The position numbers and the translations under genes are program-made. The notes beneath the pieces were generated by a model, which saw nothing but the letters and a program-made list of their open reading frames with translations, made no database searches and had not been told where the DNA came from. 64,000 bases of DNA from Vigna angularis (lineage: Eukaryota > Streptophyta > Magnoliopsida > Fabales > Fabaceae), in NCBI RefSeq assembly GCF_016808095.1, contig NC_068970.1:44985630-45049629 (forward strand), read 5' to 3'. This document shows, one piece after another, positions 26,860 through 38,159 of this stretch; position 1 is the stretch's first letter; each line of letters starts with the position of its first letter.

Positions 26860-27905
26860 AGCTAGATGAACTAAGTGCTCTACAAAATAATGGAACTCGA
26901 AAGCTCGTCCCATTACTATATGAGAAATCTATTGTTGGTTTCAAGTAGATTTTTACTATCAAAGTTGGTCCTAATGGTATTATTGATCACATCAAACCCA
27001 TCTTGTGGCCAAAAGGTACACACAAATTTTTGGGTTGCATTATGGCAATGCTTTTTCTCTAATGGAAAAGATGGCTTTTGTTCATTTATTTATAACCATG
27101 ATTTTCTGCAACAATAGCTTATTTATCAACTAGATGTCAAAAATGCATTCCTTTGTGGAAATTTGTAGGAAGAGATTTATATGGAGCAACCTTCATGATT
27201 TGTTGCTAAAGGAGTGTCTTCTGGATTGGTATGTCGTCTTTGCAAATCATTATATGACCAAAAACAATATCTTAGGGCCTGATTTTAAAAATTTAACAGC
27301 ATTGGTCAACAATTTGGTATGACGTGGTGTGAGGTAGATCATTCATTCTTTTATTATCACTCAAGTTCTAGATGTGTTTACTTGATAATATATGTTGATG
27401 ACATAGTTCTTAAAGATAATGACAATCATGGCATCTCTCATATGAAACAACACATTTTTCACTTTAGACCAAAGGTCTTGGAAAACTCATATATTTCTTG
27501 GGTATTGAGGTGGCATAATCCAATGATGGTACTGTTATAAATCTTAAAGGAAGTATGCATTGTATATTTTGGAGGAAATTGAGTTGATGAATTCAAAATT
27601 TGTTGACACACCCATGGATCCTAATACTAAACTCCTATCAAATCAAGGGGAGCCTATGTCAGATCCTAAGCAATATAGAAAATTAGTTGGAAAATTGAAT
27701 TATCTTACTGTTACTTGTCCTGACATTTCCTTTGTAGTCAGTGTAGTAAGCCAATTTCTTAATTCCCCATGTGAAGATCATTGGAATGTTGTCATTTGTA
27801 TATTAAAATACATTAAAGGATCTCCTAGAAAGAGATTGTTATATGGTTCTAATAACTATACAAGATTTGTTTGTTATTTAGATGTTGATTAGGAAGAATC
27901 TTCTA
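26860..27905 (+). pseudogene. copia reverse transcriptase-RNase H remnant
   Basis: Degenerate RT fragments lead to the catalytic YVDDIV (27,388-27,405), still intact. A better preserved frame of 110 codons then covers the RT-RNase H connection (QYRKLVGKLNYLTVTCPDIS; VVSQFLNSPCEDHWN). Homology stops after CYLDVD, before most RNase H catalytic residues. Confidence 0.8.
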
Positions 27906-30330
27906 ATAGATTAATATCATCAAATACATTTTCCAATTCAGTAATAAAATAATGTTCTTGGATCTTATTTGAATGGTTCAATCTTTGATGCTAGAGTTGG
28001 TTTCTAGATTTAGGACTAACCTTCAGGGAGTTCAATGTGACCCTTTTTATCTAGGAATTCAAATTGAATTACTGCTGTCAAAAAATTGAAGCCATTTAAA
28101 GTAAGATTCAATTCTAGTTTTATCTCAAAAACCCATTTTATAGATTTTAAATTTAGTTCTAATTTTTTCATTTCCAATCATGATTCTTGTAGTAAATTTT
28201 CATTTTCTAGTTTCTTTTATATTGCAATCTAGTTTTCTTGTCATTTTATAGACTTCCTTTGTGACTTTGTGCAAGTACTAACTCAAAAACCCAGTTTCTG
28301 GTTTGCTGTCAAACTTAGTTCAAGTTGCTTGGTTCATAATTTTCAGATTTTTTTTTCTTTTTCTTGATTTGATTTCTGGATCCATAATCAATATCAAAAG
28401 AGTGCAATGTCACCATCTAATCCAGTGATTTCCGGTGAATTGATTGGCACAAAAAGCTGAAAATTATTGATCAATAATCTAGAGCTTGGTTTTGCCTTTA
28501 AAACCTAATTTTGTTCTGTTTTGCAACTTAATTAATGATTTTTTATTTCAATACATATTTCATGTTATTCCCGCTGGTCCTAATATTTTTCCATGATTCT
28601 TGACATGTTCCAACCCTTAGATTTTAGTTTATAATTCAAATTTCTCATTTTCTTAAAATTTGGTAATGTGGTTCTTTTTCTTGCTTGTTGTTCTTAGTTT
28701 TCTTTCAGTTTTGATTTTTGTGACTATGTAATTAAAGTGCATTTCTATGCATTCTAGCAAGTTTTTCTAGTGTATTGAATCATGTTTAAGCCATCAATTA
28801 TCCTATTCAATGCATTTTACAAATTCTGACCCATTGTGTAGATTTTAGGTTTTTTAGTCTAGCTTGAATTAGGAATTTTATTCTGCATTAATTCTTTTGG
28901 TAAATTCTTTGTTTTAGATTCTCATTAACATCGTATTAAAAGTGTTTAAATGATAGGAACATTCATTCATGCATTGCATTGCAACACATTCAAACCCATG
29001 ATTGAAAAAATAAGCATAACTGAGCGCTTTTCTTGGCTGAAAATTCTATTTTAAATAGTGATTTTGTGAATGTGTGCTTGTTGGACAATTCTTAACATTT
29101 ACATTGCATATTTTAGTGTATTGAAAATTTTTCAAGACATTTACAATGAATGAAATACACAACTACCAAGCAACTCTTGTTTTCAAGTTTAACAAACGAA
29201 CTTGAACGAAATAACGTTTATAGCTTAAACCATCTAGAGGTTATGTTTGATAAAAAAAATGTTGAATAATATAAACAAATAATCTATATTGAGCTTGGAT
29301 AATATTTTAAACAATGCATGGACAATGTGTAACGTAAGTGCGTTTAACATCTCAACTGTTTAAGACAAAGCTTTTATTAAACGTTATATCTTGTAAACAC
29401 TTTGTTACTCAAAAGAATAGACTTTTACGCTAAATGCTTAGTATAAAAAACATGCATAAACGCTCTATAAGGCTTATAACATTAAATGAATGTACAATTT
29501 GTACTTCTTTGTTTATAGTGCTTTGTTTATCTTTATCTGTGCAGATCATGACAATTCAAGCTTTATTCAAAAGTTCTGTACAAGATAAAAAAGACGTTAA
29601 AAGATAGGAAGACATTATTGGAATGTTTCCTTAGTGCCTTTAGATATAAGGAAGTTACACGCCACCTCTGGAAAAAGCATTGTTGCTTTGATGCTACCTA
29701 GCAGCTAACTTCGTACCTAAAGGCTACCTTCCTTCCTCAAAGTCAATTCTCTTTAAGTAACAGATCTTTCTTGAAAAAGGCTATATAAAAAAGACTGGAT
29801 GAAGAGAAGAAACCAATAATTTTTCTTTGTATATTACACTGTTATTCTCTTTCTTTAAGCATACATTGTCCAACTTTTCTTTGTTTAAGAAAAAGTTTTA
29901 CAAGTCTTCAAATTTCATTGTATTGAAAACATACTCTTTGTGAGAGCTTTGATCTATACTTGTTTTCCTAAAACATTTTCACTAGTGTTAAACTAGAAGG
30001 GGGTAAACTTGTATATCCAAATTGGATAGTTATGAACCAAGAATGGTAAAACTCGTTGTAATCTTTGAAAGATTAGTGAAACTCGTTAAGAGTACTTAAG
30101 GAAGAACTAGATGTAACTTAGTTAAAGTGAACTAGTATAAAAACAAAATTGTCTAATTTACTTTCCTCTATATACATTTTCCTAAACATTGTTCAAAATC
30201 TTAAAGTGTTTAATACATATTTGCAAAAAGTTTTTGAAAACTCTATTCAAGCCCCCATTCTAGAGTTTTTCCCGCCTCAGGGTTTACTTCTTGAGAGGAG
30301 TTGAGGAAAGATCCAATGAAAAATTAAGGA
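27906..30330 (+). other. non-coding LTR/leader-like sequence
   Basis: No open frame of note. The right part (about 29,200-30,240) behaves like the LTR and leader of the Sirevirus-like element that follows. It has AACGTTTA/TAAACG motifs and the signature GATGTAACTTAGTTAAAGTG then GAACTAGTATAAA at 30,110-30,140, which recurs at 44.7 and 53.4 kb. The left part (27,960-29,150) is T-rich non-coding sequence of unknown origin, possibly an old LTR. Confidence 0.45.
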
Positions 30331-30600
30331 TATGTTGTAAACCGTCCTCCTCTATTCAAGGGAGAAAAGTTTGACTATTAGAAACAAAGAATTATAGCAT
30401 TCTTTAAATCTTGCCACATCAACATGTGGGATGTGGTTAAGAATGATAACATCATACTCCTTGATAAAGAGGGGGAGCCCTTGGCCAGAAGTAGATGGTC
30501 TAACGAGCAAGCACAAAGATATTATTAAACTCGCTTCTAGTCGCATCAAAGCCAACAAAACCTAAGTTTCTCCACTAATGTAGTAAAAGGAAAAACCTCG
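30331..30600 (+). pseudogene. Sirevirus-like gag, N-terminal part
   Basis: Plus-strand frames read RPPLFKGEKFDY, then IIAFFKSCHINMWDVVKN and EPLARSRWSNEQAQRYY, the usual start of Sirevirus gag. A stop replaces the conserved tryptophan after FDY, and further stops follow. Confidence 0.7.
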
Positions 30601-32700
30601 GATCAATCCTTGGACTTGGTACTTGTTAAGTTTAGAATTGTAGAATTAAGTCCTAATTATTATTTACTAAGACAAGGTGGGAAAAAACTAACTAGTAATG
30701 CATGTATCTAACTAAAACTAATGAATGAATGAAAAGAAATTAAAAAATAATGCATGAAACTTATCCTAAGATGATACACTAATGCAAATCATAGAATATA
30801 AGCTAATGAACATTATAATAGAGCCTAAAATCTGAACCCTATTTGCTCAATAAGTAACAGCAAGAAATACCAATTGGATATTCACCAAAACGAATGACAA
30901 ACATAGAATTGAATGTAATATCAGGAACTAAAATTATAACTGCAAATGGAAAAATAAAAGAAGATAAGGGAATCTGACATCAATAAAAGAAAATAGAATT
31001 AAATTCTAATCCTAATCACATATCAGAAAAGATTGAGATAAAAGAGGAAGTAAAGGTCAGATACAGATTGATTATTGAATTAAACTTGAATCCTTAAAGC
31101 AACCCATGATCTCAAGAAGACATCTTGAAAAGTTAGGCCATCTTTAGGGTCCTATAATATCTAACCTAGACACTAATGATCTGCACAGTTTTCTTTACGT
31201 CTCAAGTCAAATTCAATTACACAAAAATGAACCTACCAATAATATGACACATCTAAAATACATAAACAGATTTCCTATACTGAAAGAATCAAAACTTAAT
31301 TCCTAAAATATACAATCTTAAGTAAAGAAATCATCTACCTATACCAATCTTAATCATCAAGACAGATCAACACAAAATAGACTTTAAAAGAAATGGGCAG
31401 TGATGTTTACTATTGCTAATGGACAACACAACAAACATTCAAGATTCATATTAACACTACTCCAAAATTGAAATCATAAATGGAAATGTAAAGGAAATAA
31501 AGTAAAAACAGATTTACTCCAAGAACGAAAACAAAACACTAAAACTAATTCTAACAAGATCACTAAAATGTTATTCCTAATCAAACAATATTAATAAAAG
31601 ATGGTGAAATCATAAAGGAAAGGAAACGAACCCAGAAGTAACTCAGAATCTAATACTGAAATGCAAAACCTATGAATGTGAAAGCTTGGAAAAGTAAATC
31701 ATGTGCAATAATTAAAAGAACAAGCTCAAATGTAAATTGAATCGAAATTGAAACTGAAACATAAAAGTTCTTATTGAAATCTGAAGTCAAAATTACAAAT
31801 GATACCAGAATCTCCAGAGAACCCAAAGTCTGTCACCCAATGATATTCTCCCAGAACTCCAGTGCAGAGAGTAATGTTTCTAAATCTATCAAAGATTTGA
31901 AATCTAAAACTAAGAACTAAGAACCGAATAGAAAACCTAATCTATGTGTAGTGTCTGTAACCCACTCCACGCACTTCTACTATCTTACAAAACTCCAGTT
32001 TTATAGGAGAAAACAAAAAGGAAAAAAATGGGAAAAAGGAAAAGAGGGGAAGAACCAAAAAAACTAAATTTCAAAGCTTCGCGATTCTTCTTCTCTAACT
32101 CACTCTTCTGAACACGAACCGCTCTGTTTCCGGCCCCTTCGATCAATTTCTTCTCCTCTACAGATCAGCACATGATACCTGGTCTTGTGAGCCTTCTTAT
32201 CAACTTCACTCTCGAAACATGAAGCTCGCCTTGCCTTCAACACTTCTTTTTCGTGTTATATGAACCGTAGCTCGAAAGGGTGAGGGAATTGGGGAAAATC
32301 CAAGCTTTGAGCTCCTTTTCCTTTACTCAGCTTGCATCAGTAGCCAGGACATAAAATGGTGTGCTTCACTTAAGTCCGAAACGCATAACTTCACTTAAGG
32401 GCACTGGTTTGACTTTTTGGCCCCTTTGACCAGGGACTTTTCTGCAAAAAGAAAGAAGTTGGCAAGGGTTAAACAACAAAAAGATAGAATGTAAGCCTAC
32501 AACAACAAAATGAAATTTTATTTAAATTTTCTGAATATTTTTCTAAAAGGAAAATAACCTATTTATTTAAAAACCTATTTTATTTAACTAAAAAGAGAAA
32601 ATTAACTCTATTTTTATCTAAAACCTATTTTTACCCTGTTTACACTAATCTATCTTATTTCTAAAAATTTAGGAGGTAAAGTTTCCTAAAATAAGAAACT
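30601..32700. other. non-coding insertion within the gag, LTR-like
   Basis: AT-rich to moderately balanced sequence with no reading frame. A GC-richer patch at 32,080-32,450 (CCTTTGACCAGGGACTTTTCTGC and neighbours) resembles parts of legume gypsy LTRs. Ends were not resolved. Confidence 0.35.
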
Positions 32701-32704
32701 TATC

Positions 32705-33540
32705 ATAAAAAATGAAAAAAATTGGAGAGTTATCAAGTATCCCTTAAACTCAAAAAAGCTCATAATGTGTTATTGTGTGCTCCGTTTAAAGAAGAGTACA
32801 AGAAAATATGAGTTGTTTTCTATGCTGGACAAAGAAACCATGTTCAGTAGATTCCAGACGATCTTAAACGAGCTAAAGTCTCTTGGTAAGTCATATATTG
32901 ACAAAATTTTGCGCAGCCTCCCTAGACAGTGGAGACCATAAGTAACAACTCTTAGAACATCCAAAAACCTTGATGGAATGAGCTAGAAAAGTTAGTGGAA
33001 TTATGAAGGTTCATGAGTTGGAGCTGCAATAAGACGAGATGGGTAAAGAAGGAAAAACTATTGAGAAGGAATTCCGCAAAGACCTTCAAAGTAGAAGAAC
33101 CTATGGAAGAGTCTACGGATAAGGAAGACTCAAATGATGAAGAAGAAGAAGAACTATCATTCATCTCCAAAAAGATCCACTCTATGTGGAAGAAGAAAAA
33201 GAGCACTCCTCTAAGAGGAAGACACATTGAATCTACCTCTAGAAACGAGCAAAAAGACAAACACAAAGAAGGACTTGTGATTTGCTATGAAAGTAAGAAA
33301 GCAGAACATTTTAAATTTGAATGTCCTAGCTTGGAGAAATCTAAGAAGAAGACTATCTTTACAAGAAGAGAGAAAAAAAAGTTCTCATGAGCACTTGGGA
33401 GGATCTTCATTCTTCAGAATCTGAAGAAGAGCAAGAGGAAGAAACAACCTATGTCTTGTGGCAGACACTGTTGAATACTCATCAGATGACCTGGACAAAT
33501 GTAGAGAAAGAAAACCTAAAAAAGAAACTTGGACAAAAAA
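32705..33540 (+). pseudogene. Sirevirus-like gag, middle and C-terminal part
   Basis: Recognisable blocks: KKAHNVLLCAPFKEEYKK, then (after a deletion) FSRFQTILNELKSLGKSY and ILRSLPRQWRP. A 125-codon frame (33,013-33,390) then carries an acidic linker, LSFISKKIHSMWKKKK and a damaged zinc knuckle. The expected C-X2-C-X4-H-X4-C has lost its second cysteine (C-Y-E-S), and the usual PGH is AEH. The usual WEDL and acidic SESEEE blocks follow in another frame. Confidence 0.75.
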
Positions 33541-33910
33541 GATGATGAGATTTAATGAATGAGAAGACTTTTGGATAAAGCTAATGAGATTATGAATAAA
33601 TAGAGGAATGAGCTTGGAGAGTTAAAGTAGGCGACTCTTGATAAGAAGGGGGAAGCTAGCATGTAATGTTCTTGAACCAAACAAAAACGGACAAGATGAA
33701 GATGTTGAGAAGAACTCAAGTATAAGAAGCTCAGATATTGAGATAGCAAAAAATTGTATGAGTGAAATTTTGTACGAGATGAAGAAGTCGACCAAAACAT
33801 TAGAGAGATAAGTTAAGATACAAGATAGCACGACCAATGTGAAGAAAATGAGGCATCAACTTTTAATGAAAGAAGCAAATCTGATGTGGATGATGCACAT
33901 TAAGTTTTTT

Positions 33911-34310
33911 GTTTAATTTTGTTAGATAAACTTAAATTAAGAAAGGATTTATTTGTAATTTTGTTAAGTCTTTATTTTATTTTGTTTTCAATAGCACTAT
34001 TTTGCTACTGTGTCATTTCATTTAAGTATTGAAAATTACGATCATTTAGTTTTTCGCTTTTATTCATAGAACAACTATGGTAGTTTATATTCTTGAGTTA
34101 GTTGTTCTAGGCAGTTGTTATTTTTCACTGAACTTTATTCGGCCTATGACCCAATTTCACAACCTATTTAAAGGCTACGAGAGTTAAATGAATTAAACAT
34201 CATAGCAATTGTGAGTTGCAAAGTTATATCTGTTGTATGTGTCGCCTGCCACATCGTTTATTCAAAAAAGATAATATCCCGTGTGTGATAGGTTCCTAAT
34301 CAGAAACCTA
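33911..34310. other. no recognised feature
   Basis: T-rich non-coding sequence between the gag remnant and the gypsy LTR. It may be an old LTR piece; nothing definite is seen. Confidence 0.4.
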
Positions 34311-34585
34311 TGGAAAACACACTCCACGCACTCAAAACACACTGCCAAGAATGCTGTATAACCTCTTTGTATTTACAGTCAATCAAGAATACAAGTACAG
34401 AGAGCTTAACCTCCCCCTTCAGGACAAACAAGTTCTTCACAATCTGTTATTATCCCAAAACCAATCCCCTCTACAATTAAACCCAAACCTATTTATACAA
34501 GTCCCTCCCTACCTTTCCTAACTGCCAAGGCAGTTAGGCTAACTAATGTCTCTTCCTTCTCTCATAAACCAATAGCCTCCTAACA
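34311..34585 (-). repeat. gypsy 3' LTR (left copy)
   Basis: Plus strand TGGAAAACAC...CTCCTAACA, so in element orientation TG...CA. It is preceded (element orientation) by the polypurine tract AGAGGAGGGTAA at 34,586-34,597. It is about 96 percent identical by eye to 36,678-36,947. Confidence 0.9.
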
Positions 34586-34619
34586 TTACCCTCCTCTACT
34601 TCAGTAACCTTGTCCCCAA

Positions 34620-35715
34620 GGTTGAACTCAGGGTATTAATCCTGAATAGTCCCCACGTCTTCCCACGTAGCCCCATCTCTACCACCTTCTTGCCATTCCA
34701 CCAAGACCTGCTGCACCATCTCTTCCCCCTACTGCCTTTGCCTCTTCTCTAGAGTTCTCACTGGCCAATAGGTGGGTCCCTCTGCTTGTAGCTCGGCAGG
34801 GAGCTCCTTTTCTATTCTCTTCTTCCCCACCGCTTTCTTTAATTGGGATACATGAAAAACTGAATGTATCCTGGCTGATTCTGGCAACTGTAAGCGATAA
34901 GCAACCTTTCCAATTTGCTAAATCACCTGGAATGGTCCATAACATCGAGCTGCTAACTTGGGCTGTAACCGCATAGGCATAGAAGATTGTCTATGGGGTC
35001 TAATTTTCAAGTAGACCCAGTCTCCCACTTTAATATCCATTTCTCTCCTTCTTTTGTTCGCCTGGTTAGCCATCAAATCATGTGCCCGACGTAGATGGAA
35101 TTTTAATTGTCTCAGAGCCTCGTCTCTCGTCATTAAGTCTTGAGCCACCGTTTCCACCGCTGTCTCCCCTAGAACGAATCTACTCAAGGACGGTGGAGCC
35201 CGGCCATGCACAATCTCGAACGGGGAGCACCTTGCCGCCCCCTGATAACTAGTATTGTACCAGTATTCAGCCCAAGGCAGCATCATCTTCCAGCTTTTGG
35301 GTTGCTCTGAGCAGAAACATCTCAAATATCCTTCCACAATGCGATTCAAGACCTCTGTTTGACCATCAGTCTCAGGATGGTAGGCAATGCTCATTTTAAG
35401 CTGGGTTCCTTGCATCTTAAAAAGTTCTTTCCAAAACACACTTAGAAATAGGGGATCTCTATCACTAACAATTGACATAGGGATTTCGTGTAACCTAACT
35501 ATTTCCTAGACGAAGACCTCTACCACCGTTCTCGCTGAGTAGGGATGTTTCGGTGCTATGAAATGGACGTACTTGCTCAATCTATCCACCACTACCAATA
35601 TTGCGTCATAGCTTTGAGATTTAGGCAATTTCACAATTAAATCTATACTTACCTCTTCCCACACTGTCTGAGGAATCAGCAGGGGCTGTAATAAAGCTTG
35701 GGGAGATGCAACCAT
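34620..35715 (-). pseudogene. gypsy integrase core and chromodomain-type C-terminus
   Basis: Two frames: 35,715-35,506 holds the first integrase aspartate (SIDLIVKLPKS, VVVDRLSKYVHF). 35,478-34,918 holds SDRDPLF, FWKELFKMQG, MSIAYHPETDGQTEVLNR and the WAEYWYNTSYQGAARCSPFE block, so the D-D-E residues are all present across the break. A stop lies between them at about 35,505. Downstream the frame shifts twice, and similarity continues to the terminal chromodomain-like stretch near 34,620. Confidence 0.88.
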
Positions 35716-35771
35716 ATATTTATGCTACTGACATATCACACACCCAACCACAAACTCTGTTACAGTGTTCT

Positions 35772-36668
35772 TCATACCCACCAGTAGAAAGACTGCGCTA
35801 TCCTTCTACAAGTTCGAAATACCCCTGAGTGTCCCCTTGTGCTTGTCACATGAAATTCCACTAATAATTTGGGGATCCAGATAGATTTAGCCGAAAGCAC
35901 CAACCTCCCTTTGTAGTGAAGCCTGTCATTCTCCAAAGTATATGATGCGTGGCAATTCGGGTCCCTCTTGATCTCATCAACTATTTTCTTTAGTGACTCA
36001 TCCTCTTCTACTTCCTTCAATACTTCTCGGAAATCATGCCAATACGGTCTGGAGATAGCCTGCAATTCTAGTTCCTCAATACCTTTTTCCCCTTTTCTAG
36101 ATAGGGCGTCAGCAACCTTATCCGAGCTCCCTATTTTGTATACAATGTCAAAGTCGTAACCCATGAGCTTGGCTATCCAGTTCTGCTGACTGTGAGTCGT
36201 GATTCTCTGTTCCAACAGGTACTTCAGGCTACGTTGATCTGTATGCACCACAAACCTCCGTCCAAGTAGATATGGCCTCACATGTTTAATGGCCATTACC
36301 AAGGCCATGAACTCTTTTTCATATATAGATTTACTTAATGATCCCTCTGACAGAGCTTTGCCGAAAAATGCAATGGGTTTCCTATTCTGCATTAGCACAG
36401 CCCCCACACCAACCCTGGATGCGTCACATTCCATGTGAATACAGTCAATCAAGAATACAATCCCTGTTAGGCCCAAAAAACCTTTTAAGGCCTTCAAATT
36501 TTTCGGTTCTTCCCACTCCAACAACTCCTTGATTTTATCCTTGTCCATCTCAACACCCCTTTCAGATATCAGGTGGCCTAGATATCCGATCTGCTGCTTT
36601 CCAAACTCACATTTGCTTTGGTTAGCTACCCATCTCTGCTGCTCCAATAACTGTAACACCGTTCCCAA
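35772..36668 (-). pseudogene. gypsy RT C-terminus, RNase H and H2C2 zinc-binding region
   Basis: An open frame of 298 codons, minus strand. It starts in the RT thumb (VLQLLEQQRWVANQSKCEF; QIGYLGHLIS). It jumps from LKGFLGLTG directly to MECDASRVGVGAVLMQ, losing about 50 residues of the connection. RNase H follows (YEKEFMALVMAIKHVRPYLLG; HTDQRSLKYLLEQ; DKVADALSR), then the integrase zinc-binding HVTSTRGHSGVFRTCRRI region. The RT catalytic YxDD is absent, so no active polymerase can be made. Confidence 0.88.
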
Positions 36669-36677
36669 CTATTCTAA

Positions 36678-36947
36678 TGGAAAACACACTTCACACACAC
36701 TCAAAACACACCGCCAAGAATGCTGTATAACCTCTTTGTATTTACAATCAATCAAGAATACAACTACAGAGAGCTTAACCTCCCCCTTGAGGACAAACAA
36801 GTTCCTGACAATCTGTTATTATCCCAAAACCAATCCCCTCTACAATTAAACCCAAACCTATTTATACAAGTCCCTCCCCGCCTTTCCTAACTGCCAAGGC
36901 AGTTAGGCTAACTAATGTCTCTTCCTTCTCTCATAAACCAATAACCT
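36678..36947 (-). repeat. gypsy 5' LTR (right copy, end damaged)
   Basis: It matches the left LTR from TGGAAAACAC to CCAATAACCTC, but the last six or so bases (TGTTAG in element orientation) are not conserved. The outer terminus is therefore truncated or mutated, and no target-site duplication can be read. Confidence 0.88.
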
Positions 36948-37433
36948 CATGTAGTCTTTTTTTATTCAACAAAAGATATAGATGCCTCTACTTCAACAAG
37001 CTAATGATTGAATCCATGACCACAAACCTCACCAGACACACATTTTGCCCTACCAACTAACTTTCTCTTTCTCCTAATTTCATCCTCTACTACTCAGCCA
37101 CCACTCTTCCTGTTCCACTATTCCCTTTAGAATAATAGTATTCCCAACCATTTTCTCATCCCCACTTATAATCAAAAGGCTGAATGAGTAGTGAAAGGAT
37201 TATAAGTGCTGGAAATTATTAGTTCTACTATTGCATTAAGGTTGACCATTATGTGTCCCACTACTGTTACCTCCATTATGATAATAGACAAAGTTGGACA
37301 ATCTTCCTCTCTGGGATCCTATATTGCTATACAACCCTAACATCTTTAAATGCCAATGCCAAGAGGAAGAAGAATTAGCATGTCAATAATTTGGTATATA
37401 TTTCATTAATATTGTAAATTGATGGATTTACAG
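36948..37433. other. no recognised feature
   Basis: Non-coding sequence between the gypsy LTR and the pectinesterase fragment. It may include intron or flank of the ancestral pectinesterase copy. Confidence 0.4.
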
Positions 37434-37885
37434 GATTGACAACACAAAAAGGAGTAAGACCCTAACCAAACTAGATGAACCTGTTCACGCACAAGGCAGA
37501 GAAGACCTTAATCAAAACACTGCCATTTCCATCATCAATTGCAAGGTTGCAGCAGCTGTTGATTTCATCATTGTGAAATCAGAGTTTACAAATTACTTGG
37601 GTCATCCCTAGTAGAAGCAACGATGATTGTTTTTCTTAATTCTTTGATGGAGGATCTGATAGACCCTGTAGGGTGTTCGTAATTGGATGACACGTTTTCA
37701 TTGGAAACTTTGTATTATGGAGAGTACAACAACAAAGGTCCGGGTGCTAATACAAGTCGTAAAGTTACGTGGCCTGGTTATAGGTTCATCACCAACTCCA
37801 CTATGCAACCTACTTCGTCCTTGCAAATTTCATTTGAGGCAAACAATGGTTGAACTCTTATGGCATTCCATTCCTTTCTGCCTTA
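37434..37885 (+). pseudogene. pectinesterase (pectin methylesterase) 3'-exon pseudogene
   Basis: Plus-strand frames match the C-terminal third of a plant pectinesterase: HAQGREDLNQNTAISIINCK, then a stop exactly where the conserved G-R-P-W block should be (it reads LGHP then stop). The DLIDP region follows, and in another frame [19 protein letters not shown] and TWPGY. A possible splice acceptor (TTTACAG) precedes it. The catalytic aspartates of the family lie upstream and are not present. At least two stops and one frameshift separate the blocks, so it is dead. It is the only non-transposon gene relic in the 24-56 kb repeat block. Confidence 0.8.
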
Positions 37886-38159
37886 ACTACGTCCATGCTC
37901 TTAGGCATGGTCTTATTCGATAAGGTATATCACTCATAATTCATGATCAACCTATAATATAGACAACCTTAACTACCAAATATATAACGTTGTTAACTTC
38001 ACATCCCATTTGTAAAAATGATTCATGAAGAATGAAAGTACACAAAAACATATACTACTTCATAAACACCAATCAAAAATATAATACCTCACTCAATTAG
38101 GGCTCGACAAGTGAAAAATGGTTGCACCTACTAATCAGTGAGGTCTCGCCTGCCTAGAG

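Larger units (their letters stand above)
23700..27905 (+). mobile_element. decayed Ty1/copia retrotransposon, truncated at its 3' end
   Basis: Order on the plus strand: LTR-like sequence ending CA at about 23,878, a primer-binding-like TGGTATCTAGAG (23,882-23,893; the standard copia site is TGGTATCAGAGC, matching initiator Met tRNA), leader, gag with zinc knuckle, protease, integrase, reverse transcriptase and RNase H. Similarity ends abruptly inside RNase H near 27,905. No 3' LTR follows. Many stops and frameshifts show that it is dead. Confidence 0.85.
30300..33910 (+). mobile_element. Sirevirus-like copia element, gag region only, split by an insertion
   Basis: The gag N-terminal part (30,331-30,600) and middle/C-terminal part (about 32,705-33,540) are separated by about 2.1 kb of unrelated non-coding sequence. 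No protease, integrase or RT follows in this window, so the element is a large deletion derivative. Confidence 0.7.
34311..36947 (-). mobile_element. gypsy (Ty3, chromodomain-type) element with both LTRs and large internal deletions
   Basis: Two direct copies of an LTR of about 275 bases flank a minus-strand pol fragment. The 5' LTR (right) abuts mid-RT directly: the primer-binding site, gag, protease and most of RT are missing. A second deletion inside the RT-RNase H connection carries a filler of LTR sequence. The integrase-chromodomain part is fairly well preserved, which implies insertion and deletion not very long ago compared with the copia elements nearby. Confidence 0.9.
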
